From: Chloroflexota bacterium
GTDB lineage: Bacteria; Chloroflexota; Chloroflexia; Thermomicrobiales; UBA6265
Direction: 5' to 3'
Assembly: GCA_023415845.1 (NCBI GenBank)
Contig: JAEZJB010000121.1
Coordinates: forward strand, 1-5,692
Length of the DNA: 5,692 nt
This document shows, one piece after another, positions 1 to 4,270 of this stretch (its first letter is position 1; every line of letters begins with the position of its first letter). Below the pieces are notes generated by a model. That model saw only the letters and a list, made by a program, of their open reading frames with translations. It searched no databases and was not told the origin of the DNA. Position numbers and translations under genes: made by a program.

Positions 1-2
1 TC

Positions 3-311
3 ATACTGGCCGAATTCATGCAGTGGCTAACGTTAATCGTGTTCAACGTGCTCGGTCTCAGCCTCCGGCAAACGCTCACACCGAACCACCTGCTGGGTCG
101 CGTGGCGGCGTCGAGCCAGGTGCTCTCCCAGGGCATGATGCCGATCGGATCCCTGCTCGGCGGCACGATCGGCAGCATCTGGGGCGTGCAGGCGGCGTTG
201 CTGGTTGGGGTCGGCGGGATGTTCCTGGCTGCAGTCTGGGTGATCTGGTCACCAGTCCGCACGCTCCGCGTGCTCGCGACCGAGGAGGTCGAACGCACAG
301 CCGAAGCATGA
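3..311 (+). CDS. MFS transporter, C-terminal fragment (cut by window start)
   Basis: The frame is open to the left edge, so this is the end of a longer gene; an internal ATG at 18 is unlikely to be the real start. About 102 residues remain. They contain three hydrophobic stretches, compatible with the last transmembrane helices (10 to 12) of a 12-helix Major Facilitator transporter. The motif LTPNHLLGRV followed by PIGSLLGG is characteristic of MFS_3/EntS-like exporters: a cytoplasmic loop with P-x3-LGRV and then a PxG-x-LLGG helix. The complete transporter at 4271-5620 has the matching segment ITPSALLGRV ... PVGLLLGG, so the two are relatives. The protein would sit in the inner membrane and export a small molecule; the substrate cannot be read. 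It ends in a short charged tail and a TGA at 309-311, converging on the minus-strand gene. Confidence 0.85.
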   Translation: MLAEFMQWLTLIVFNVLGLSLRQTLTPNHLLGRVAASSQVLSQGMMPIGSLLGGTIGSIWGVQAALLVGVGGMFLAAVWVIWSPVRTLRVLATEEVERTAEA

Positions 312-364
312 ACAGATTTGCGGACGGGGCTTGACGACTCCTCGGTTATCAAGATCCGGGGCGC

Positions 365-395
365 AAAAAAGCGGGACGTTGGTGAACGTCCCGCT
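365..395 (-). terminator. Intrinsic terminator of the minus-strand gene
   Basis: There is a perfect 11-bp stem: AGCGGGACGTT at 370-380 pairs with AACGTCCCGCT at 385-395 around a 4-nt loop. On the minus strand the stem is followed at once by six T residues (365-370), the classic rho-independent layout. It lies 29 nt after the stop codon of the gene at 425-775. Read on the plus strand the hairpin has no downstream T-run, so it should act mainly on minus-strand transcription, though it may also slow polymerase arriving from the MFS gene. Confidence 0.93.
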
Positions 396-424
396 CAATC
401 ATGTTTCCGACTGGTGAACGCCTG

Positions 425-775
425 TTAGGAGGACGTACCCGGAACCGACGTGCGGCCCATGCCGGCCGGAGCCTCGTCGTCGCGTGGCTGAATCGGCTTC
501 TGGGCCGTTCCGGTCGGCACGATCCACTCTTCGCGCATCCACTGCGCCTGCCAGGGAATGCCGACCCGGCTGTTGTCATGTCCGGAGAAGTCCACGAGGT
601 ACAGCGGGATCGCATATGGCCCACGAGGATTGATCTCGGTCACTACGCCGGTCGCTCCGTCGAACTTGGCTTCCTGGGACGTGGTGTACATCACGCTGAT
701 GCCCATCACCCCACGCTTGCTCTTGCCCCGCGGCATCTGGACCTTGACTTCATCACCTATCTGAAAGCGAGACAT
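425..775 (-). CDS. Hypothetical SH3/KOW-like small protein (116 aa)
   Basis: I do not recognise a named family. The N-terminal half looks like a small beta-barrel of the SH3/KOW type. It opens with FQIGDEVKVQMP (residues 4-15). Beta-strand-like pieces follow: GATGVVTEI (40-48), then YAIPLYLVDF (54-63), then a tryptophan-rich segment with W75, W79 and REEWIVP (81-87). The pattern 'G-D-x-V-x-V ... G-x-V ... Y-x-V-x-F ... W-x-x-E-x-W' is common in barrels that bind nucleic acid or protein partners. The last ~28 residues are polar and look disordered. There is no signal peptide or membrane helix, so the protein is probably cytosolic. The ATG at 775-773 has a purine-rich GGGGAGA on the minus strand 10 nt upstream. 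The gene stands alone, with its own likely promoter and a strong terminator. The coding call is good; the function is unknown. Confidence 0.85.
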   Translation of the reverse strand: MSRFQIGDEVKVQMPRGKSKRGVMGISVMYTTSQEAKFDGATGVVTEINPRGPYAIPLYLVDFSGHDNSRVGIPWQAQWMREEWIVPTGTAQKPIQPRDDEAPAGMGRTSVPGTSS

Positions 776-1105
776 GGACCTGTGGTCTCCCCGGCTCTGG
801 CCGAACGGGCGCCCGCCGGCGCTCCAACACGTGCCTTAAGTATAGAAGACCGAATCTTCCCCCGCGTATGGGTGCCAGCCTTACTTGACCTTGCCATGCG
901 AACCGCCATGATGGATGGAGCGTGGCAGCGGTCCTCTACACTCACGGCTTCCTGCCAGTCCTACGGGCACGCCGCCGACCGGGAGCCATGGCCATCTGGT
1001 TTCGGTCCGGATGCGGGCCAGCATGAGCCCTCACTCGGACACTCGCTGGCGCCCCCCACGAGCCAAAAGACCCCTTCAAACCTCAACTCATCAGAATCAA
1101 TCTCC
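776..1105. other. Intergenic stretch between divergent genes, no gene seen
   Basis: Apart from the minus-gene leader and its -10 box (839-859), I see nothing coding in this stretch. Short open frames cross it on both strands but lack a Shine-Dalgarno site and have low-complexity composition rich in R, P, S and T, typical of GC-rich non-coding frames. No RNA gene or clear hairpin with a T-run stands out between 870 and 1090. The right end grades into an AT-rich island carrying ATCAAT/ATTGAT elements that belongs to the operon promoter. Confidence 0.55.
839..859 (-). promoter_or_regulatory. Probable -10 box with adjacent palindrome, minus-strand gene
   Basis: Read on the minus strand, TATACT occupies 844-839, about 64 bp upstream of the minus-gene start codon. 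This predicts a leader of roughly 55-60 nt. I see no convincing -35 hexamer at 16-19 bp. The place where a spacer would lie contains a perfect inverted repeat, GAAGA (845-849) / TCTTC (855-859), with a 5-nt centre, so an activator or repressor could bind there. Confidence is moderate because only one hexamer is good. Confidence 0.45.
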
Positions 1106-1145
1106 ACATTGATATTTTCAATTCACTGTTGACAAATATCAATGT
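1106..1145. repeat. Perfect 12-bp inverted repeat over the operon promoter
   Basis: ACATTGATATTT (1106-1117) and AAATATCAATGT (1134-1145) are exact reverse complements separated by 16 bp. The arm centres are 28 bp apart. The right arm starts on the last base of the -35 hexamer and runs into the promoter spacer, so a protein bound there would compete with RNA polymerase. A further copy of the core, ATCAAT, lies at 1096-1101, and ATTGA-N5-TCAAT (1108-1122) is a smaller palindrome within the same block. The position and symmetry are those of an operator; the binding protein is not known. Confidence 0.6.
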
Positions 1146-1157
1146 CGGACGTAATCT
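1129..1157 (+). promoter_or_regulatory. Sigma-70-type promoter of the DUF2089 operon
   Basis: TTGACA (1129-1134) is a perfect -35 hexamer. The 17-bp spacer ends at TAATCT (1152-1157), which keeps the important TA and final T of the -10 consensus. It lies in an AT-rich island within GC-rich DNA. Transcription should begin near 1164, giving a leader of about 82 nt before the ATG at 1246. I see no better pair of hexamers upstream. Confidence 0.7.
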
Positions 1158-1159
1158 CT

Positions 1160-1226
1160 CCTCAACGGTGAGGTGAACCGGCACTGTTGCCGGTCTGGCA
1201 CACAACGGGGTGTGCGCCCACCACAC
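1160..1226 (+). promoter_or_regulatory. Structured 5' leader with consecutive hairpins
   Basis: Three short perfect stems follow one another: CCTCA/TGAGG (1160-1164 with 1169-1173), ACCGGCA/TGCCGGT (1177-1183 with 1188-1194, 4-nt loop) and GCACAC/GTGTGC (1198-1203 with 1210-1215). The GTGTG of the third stem (1210-1214) can instead pair with CACAC at 1222-1226, which ends 5 nt before the ribosome binding site. The two pairings exclude each other, a layout that could tune translation. No known riboswitch class is recognised. The first stem may be partly outside the transcript if it starts near 1164. Confidence 0.4.
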
Positions 1227-1231
1227 TCGTC

Positions 1232-1237
1232 AAGGAG
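1232..1237 (+). promoter_or_regulatory. Ribosome binding site fixing the DUF2089 gene start
   Basis: AAGGAG sits 8 nt before the ATG at 1246. It decides the start against an in-frame GTG at 1210, which would add 12 residues, lies inside the leader hairpin and has no comparable site. Confidence 0.85.
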
Positions 1238-1245
1238 CATTTCGC

Positions 1246-1680
1246 ATGAGCAATGGGTTCGGATCGGGCAATGCGCCCGCGTTGTATCAGGTTCCAGGTC
1301 AGTGCCCGGTTTGCGGCGGTGAACTGCACGTCACTCGCCTTGAGTGCGGCCACTGCCACTCCGGTATCGACGGCAACTTCGCTCTCGGCCGCTACGCGCG
1401 TCTCTCGCCCGACCAGCACGACTTCCTCGCTGTCTTCCTCAAGAACCGTGGTGTCATCAAGGATGTGGAAGCCGAACTCGGCATTTCCTACCCGACCGTG
1501 CGAGGACGCCTGGATGAAGTCATCCGCAGCCTTGGCCTGGCCTCGGGCGCTGACGACCAACTCCGACCGAGCCAGGTTCGTGAAGAACGACGCTCGATCC
1601 TGGAGCAGCTTCGGGCCAGGGAAATCACGTCCGAAGAAGCGGCCACCCGCCTGGCTGCCCTCGGTGGGAAGGCTGACTGA
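1246..1680 (+). CDS. DUF2089 family protein: zinc ribbon plus HTH (144 aa)
   Basis: This is a likely cytosolic regulator. Residues 20-37 form a zinc ribbon of spacing C-x2-C-x10-C-x2-C (C20, C23, C34, C37). Residues ~52-97 match the DUF2089 core: LSPDQHDFLAVFL, then DVEAELGISYPTVRGRLDEV, a helix-turn-helix resembling sigma-70 region 4 or related DNA-binding helices. Residues ~112-140 carry a SHOCT-like motif (SILEQLRAREITSEEAATRL). Known DUF2089 proteins have the ribbon and HTH; I infer, but cannot show, that this one binds DNA. The ATG is chosen for its AAGGAG site. It is first in a three-gene operon: its TGA shares one base with the ATG of the next gene (TGATG), so translation is probably coupled. 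With a palindrome over the promoter, it is the natural candidate for an autoregulator. Confidence 0.93.
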   Translation: MSNGFGSGNAPALYQVPGQCPVCGGELHVTRLECGHCHSGIDGNFALGRYARLSPDQHDFLAVFLKNRGVIKDVEAELGISYPTVRGRLDEVIRSLGLASGADDQLRPSQVREERRSILEQLRAREITSEEAATRLAALGGKAD

Positions 1681-2174
1681 TGACCGATCCCAAACCAGGT
1701 TCGGGCCTTTCCGACGAGCAGCTCGAGATCCTGCGTCTGGTCGAGAACCAGTTGATGTCGGCCGATGAGGCCGCCCGCATCCTCGAAGCCCTCGACCGAG
1801 CCAACCAGCCAACTCGCTCGTTTGCCATGGGGCAGCCCGCTCCGCCACCGCCGCCGGCGCCCATCCAGCCGCCCACGGAAGGAAAGCCCGGCAACATCAG
1901 GATTCGCATCACCGACCTTGGCACCAACCAGGCCCGCGTGAATCTCGTCCTTCCCTCCCGGTTGGTGGACTCGGGCATCAAGATGGTCAAGCGGCTGGCC
2001 CCCGAGCAGATGGCCATCCTCGATGGCCGTGACATCCGCCGGTCGATGGAAGAAGGATTCTGGGGACCACTCCTGGACATCACCGACGACAACCAGCGGG
2101 TGGAGATCATTGTTGAGGGTGGCCCACGCGACGAGCGATCCGCCGATGCATTCGATACGAGGAAGCTCCCATGA
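1680..2174 (+). CDS. SHOCT-like domain protein with proline-rich linker (164 aa)
   Basis: Residues ~11-39 form the SHOCT-like helix pair seen at the N-terminus of YvlB-type proteins (EQLEILRLVENQLMSADEAA). A proline-rich linker follows (about 44-70, including five consecutive prolines). The C-terminal domain (72-147) begins with beta strands IRIRITDL and ARVNLVLPSRLVD and closes with a strand RVEIIVEG; this resembles C-terminal domains found in Chloroflexota SHOCT-like proteins, whose role is unknown. There is no signal peptide or membrane helix, so it is probably cytosolic. GGGAAGG (1666-1672) lies 7 nt before the start codon. It overlaps the preceding gene by 1 nt and the following gene by 4 nt (ATGA), so the three products are probably made in a fixed ratio and may form a complex. 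The coding call is very secure; the function is not known. Confidence 0.92.
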   Translation: MTDPKPGSGLSDEQLEILRLVENQLMSADEAARILEALDRANQPTRSFAMGQPAPPPPPAPIQPPTEGKPGNIRIRITDLGTNQARVNLVLPSRLVDSGIKMVKRLAPEQMAILDGRDIRRSMEEGFWGPLLDITDDNQRVEIIVEGGPRDERSADAFDTRKLP

Positions 2175-3820
2175 CCGATCAGACTGCCCACGACGGCGAC
2201 ACGTCCAAGACCGAGGAGATGGCGATGACCGGTTCCAACGCCCTGACCCCAATCGGGAACACCAACGAATTGCAGCAGTACATCGGATTCGATCCCGCCA
2301 AACCCCTGATGCTGTCGGTCACCAATGCCAGTGGCCAGGTTCGGGTTTCGGGGTCCGCCCGCGAGGGTGTCTGGCTGGTCGTGCGGCGCACCGACGGCAA
2401 GACCGACGAACCAGGCGCCATGATTCCGATCACCGTCTCGATCGACGGCAATTCGATCTCGATCCATCCGGACTGGTCGGTGGCCGGTGGGTTTACCGCC
2501 CTGGCCAAGAAGATCAAGGACCAGCTTCAGTACGGCTTCAACGCAAGCGAATGGGACCTGAGTTCCCTCCGCCTCAGCACCGACCTCAACTACGACATGC
2601 GAGTTGAGATTCCGCTGAGCCTTGCCGAAGGGTCGAAGGTCTCGGTCAAGACGGCGAGTGGTGCGGTCACGCTCGACGGCATCGACGCCAACCTGTCGGT
2701 AATCACCGCCTCCGGCGCAATTTCCGCCAGCGGATTGAGCGGCATCGTCTCTGCCCACTCCGCCAGCGGCGCCATCGCACTCGGAGCTGTCAACGGCAGC
2801 CTCGAAGTGAATGCGGTGAGCGGCGCGGTCTCGGTGCGAGGTGGCGAAGCCTGGACCGCGATCCGCACGGTCAGTGGCCGCATCGGCATCAGCGACTTCA
2901 CGATGAAACACGCGCGCATCGCGACCGTCAGTGGCGCCATCGATGCCCACGTCTCGGCCAACAACGCCCAGTCCTATACCTTCTCGACCGTCAGTGGACG
3001 AGTCGAACTGGACGTGGCCGTTCCGGCTGGCGTCACCTCGACGCTCGTCAGCCGGTCAGCCTCGGGATCGGCGGCAGCGGACGGCGACTGGACGCCTGTC
3101 GACCGCCGTTCCTGGAAGATGGGCACGGGCGAGACCGGACCCGCCTTCGACGTCAAAACGGTCAGCGGTGCGTTGCACAGCAGCGGTCGCCTCGACGGCG
3201 GGATGCTGGCCCTGCGGGAACCGCTGCCTGAATTTGAGCAGCAGCAGGAGTCGGGACGGCAGGATGACTCTCTGCACGACCAGGCTACCCAGCACTTCAA
3301 TCCCCACAGCGGTTCAAATAACGGTGGGGGCAGCGCTTCGAACCATGGTGGCGTCGATATGGACCTCGACCACATCACCTCCTGGGCAAAGGATTTTGCC
3401 AGGGATTTCAAAAAGAACTTCTCGCAACTGGCGACTCCTCCCGAGCCGCTACAGTCCGAGCAGCCAACCCAGCCCATCCCGCCAACGCCTCCACCCACGC
3501 CGCCGACTCCTCCGACGCCACCAACGCCTGGCTCGAGTGACAGCGCACCCTGGACCTGGTCATCAACCTCGGGCGCCAAAGCACCGTCGCCGGCTTCCGC
3601 CCAGCCGACCTCGCCGCTGAACACGGAAGAACAGGCCGCACCCGCCGATGCGCCCGTGATGCCCGAGCCAGCGAATACCGCCGATGTCGCCGAACAGAGC
3701 GGCACCATGAGCGAGGAAGACGCCGATCACCTGCGCGTGCTCGAAGCCCTCGAGCGCGGGGATATCGACGTCGACGAAGCCCTTTCGCGCCTTGATCCAG
3801 GAACCACCCGTAGTTCCTGA
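2171..3820 (+). CDS. DUF4097 beta-strand repeat protein with C-terminal SHOCT-like motif (549 aa)
   Basis: Residues ~45-100 begin the beta-rich part (LSVTNASGQVRVSG). Residues ~157-335 form a beta-solenoid of the DUF4097 ('putative adhesin') type, with [TS]-x-SG-x-[VIL] repeated at S163, S181, S199, S217, S235, S254, S275, S298 and S332. A Q/S/N/G-rich linker (357-395), an amphipathic helix (401-420: I402, W405, F409, F413, F417 and L420 on one face, K/R on the other) and a Pro/Thr repeat tract (436-453) follow. The C-terminus (514-543) is a SHOCT-like motif, HLRVLEALERGDIDVDEAL. I see no signal peptide, LPXTG-type sorting signal or membrane span, so export is doubtful despite the family label. 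GAGGAAG (2159-2165) is 5 nt before the ATG, which overlaps the previous stop (ATGA). It is last in the operon. DUF4097 proteins in other bacteria often accompany envelope-stress regulators; the role here is inferred only. Confidence 0.92.
   Translation: MTDQTAHDGDTSKTEEMAMTGSNALTPIGNTNELQQYIGFDPAKPLMLSVTNASGQVRVSGSAREGVWLVVRRTDGKTDEPGAMIPITVSIDGNSISIHPDWSVAGGFTALAKKIKDQLQYGFNASEWDLSSLRLSTDLNYDMRVEIPLSLAEGSKVSVKTASGAVTLDGIDANLSVITASGAISASGLSGIVSAHSASGAIALGAVNGSLEVNAVSGAVSVRGGEAWTAIRTVSGRIGISDFTMKHARIATVSGAIDAHVSANNAQSYTFSTVSGRVELDVAVPAGVTSTLVSRSASGSAAADGDWTPVDRRSWKMGTGETGPAFDVKTVSGALHSSGRLDGGMLALREPLPEFEQQQESGRQDDSLHDQATQHFNPHSGSNNGGGSASNHGGVDMDLDHITSWAKDFARDFKKNFSQLATPPEPLQSEQPTQPIPPTPPPTPPTPPTPPTPGSSDSAPWTWSSTSGAKAPSPASAQPTSPLNTEEQAAPADAPVMPEPANTADVAEQSGTMSEEDADHLRVLEALERGDIDVDEALSRLDPGTTRSS
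2639..3016 (+). repeat. Tandem 18-residue protein repeat (beta-solenoid turns)
   Basis: Within the DUF4097 protein, the SG pairs at residues 163, 181, 199, 217 and 235 are exactly 18 residues (54 nt) apart. The spacing then widens to 19, 21 and 23. At DNA level this gives recurrent GTCAGTGGC-like blocks near 2870, 2930 and 2990. Each unit reads as a hydrophobic strand, then SG, then a second strand, as expected for stacked solenoid turns. Confidence 0.75.
3479..3529 (+). repeat. Proline-threonine codon repeat tract
   Basis: The segment encodes PPTPPPTPPTPPTPPTP (residues 437-453) from a degenerate CCN-CCN-ACN triplet array. Such tracts act as stiff extended linkers, here between the amphipathic helix and the C-terminal SHOCT-like motif. 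The codons vary at third positions, which argues against very recent slippage. Confidence 0.8.
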
Positions 3821-3834
3821 CCTTCCAGGCGAAT

Positions 3835-3874
3835 CGGTGAGGAGCCGGCCCCCTCCGGCTGGCTCCCATCACCG
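3835..3874 (+). terminator. Large hairpin after the DUF4097 gene, possible terminator
   Basis: CGGTGA (3835-3840) pairs with TCACCG (3869-3874), and GGAGCC (3841-3846) pairs with GGCTCC (3861-3866) with only a 2-nt bulge. The top can refold further, since AGCCGG (3843-3848) is complementary to CCGGCT (3855-3860). It starts 15 nt after the stop codon, where an operon terminator is expected. There is no U-tract downstream, so it may be an inefficient or factor-assisted terminator, or a 3' end stabiliser. Confidence 0.55.
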
Positions 3875-3988
3875 TCGCCGCTGACCTTCCCTCATTCACC
3901 CATCCTGCTGCCTCAATCTGGTCCCGCCTCACCGCCGAACTGTGAAGTGGGTACCGGCCTGGCTTCGCGCACCCTTCGTCACGCTGGA

Positions 3989-3995
3989 AAAGGAG
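3989..3995 (+). promoter_or_regulatory. Strong ribosome binding site of the 74-aa gene
   Basis: AAAGGAG lies 7 nt before the ATG at 4003. It is among the best Shine-Dalgarno matches in the window and is the main reason to accept the short gene behind it. I find no confident promoter hexamers between 3875 and 3988. Confidence 0.8.
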
Positions 3996-4002
3996 CCCTG
4001 CG

Positions 4003-4227
4003 ATGATCGAACGCGACCCACTTCACTTCAACAGCCTCGTCACCAGCCACCAGGAGGATCTTCGACGCGACTGGCTCGCTGCCCATCGGGGCCCCAGTCC
4101 CCTGCGAATCGCCGTAGGCCATCAGTTGGTGAAGTTTGGCGAGTGGATCGCCGGACGCCACGACGAATGTCGGAACACACTTGCCGACTCACTGCCGATT
4201 GGCACTGTCTCCAATCTCAGCCGTTGA
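4003..4227 (+). CDS. Hypothetical small protein upstream of MFS exporter (74 aa)
   Basis: I do not recognise a family with certainty. The protein is charged and helical in look, with no signal peptide and no membrane helix. An N-terminal part (HQEDLRRDWLAAHRG, 16-30) is followed by LRIAVGHQLVKFGEWIAG (34-51), an amphipathic segment of the type 'LR-x2-G-x2-L-x2-G-x2-IAG' that I recall from the C-terminal ends of many small uncharacterised actinobacterial and Chloroflexota proteins. A single cysteine (C56) is present. Translation is supported by AAAGGAG 7 nt before the ATG. The stop at 4225-4227 lies 43 nt before the chosen MFS start on the same strand, so the two genes are probably co-transcribed. 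It might be a small partner or regulator of the transporter, but nothing in the sequence proves it. Confidence 0.75.
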   Translation: MIERDPLHFNSLVTSHQEDLRRDWLAAHRGPSPLRIAVGHQLVKFGEWIAGRHDECRNTLADSLPIGTVSNLSR

Positions 4228-4270
4228 CATTGCCGACCACCTACGCCGAATCAAGCCGGGAAGCCATCAC

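Noticed and set aside
330..353. CTTGA ... TCAAG as a terminator for the left MFS gene
   Set aside because: It has only a 5-bp stem with a 14-nt loop and no T-run after it.
885..913. TTGACC ... ATGATG as a plus-strand promoter
   Set aside because: The -10 match is poor and there is no gene until 1246, where a much better promoter (1129-1157) is present.
401..1132. Plus-strand open frame of 243 codons across the minus-strand gene and the intergenic region
   Set aside because: It is antisense to a better supported gene, has no ribosome binding site, reads through the minus-strand promoter area and has a composition rich in R, H, P and S without any recognisable domain.
1158..1162. CTCCT as an anti-Shine-Dalgarno element pairing with AGGAG at 1233-1237
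   Set aside because: It lies just upstream of the predicted transcription start near 1164, so it is probably not in the RNA, and five bases are too few to be persuasive.
1210..1245. Upstream GTG start for the DUF2089 gene
   Set aside because: It lies inside a leader hairpin, has no Shine-Dalgarno sequence, and the added 12 residues (MCAHHTRQGAFR) do not resemble family N-termini; AAGGAG points to the ATG at 1246.
1625..2950. Minus-strand open frame of 441 codons opposite the operon
   Set aside because: It is complementary to three well-supported overlapping genes with recognised domains. Long antisense frames are expected in GC-rich coding DNA, and the translation has the G/D/R-rich look of such shadows.
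4224..4252. TTGACA at 4224-4229 as a separate promoter of the MFS gene
   Set aside because: The position 17 bp downstream reads CGAATC and no TATAAT-like hexamer is found at 16-19 bp, so the match is probably chance; the first four bases overlap the end of the small gene.
4136..4270. Upstream TTG start for the MFS gene
   Set aside because: It would overlap the 74-aa gene by 92 nt and add a 45-residue tail without membrane character; the ATG at 4271 has GGGAAG at proper distance.
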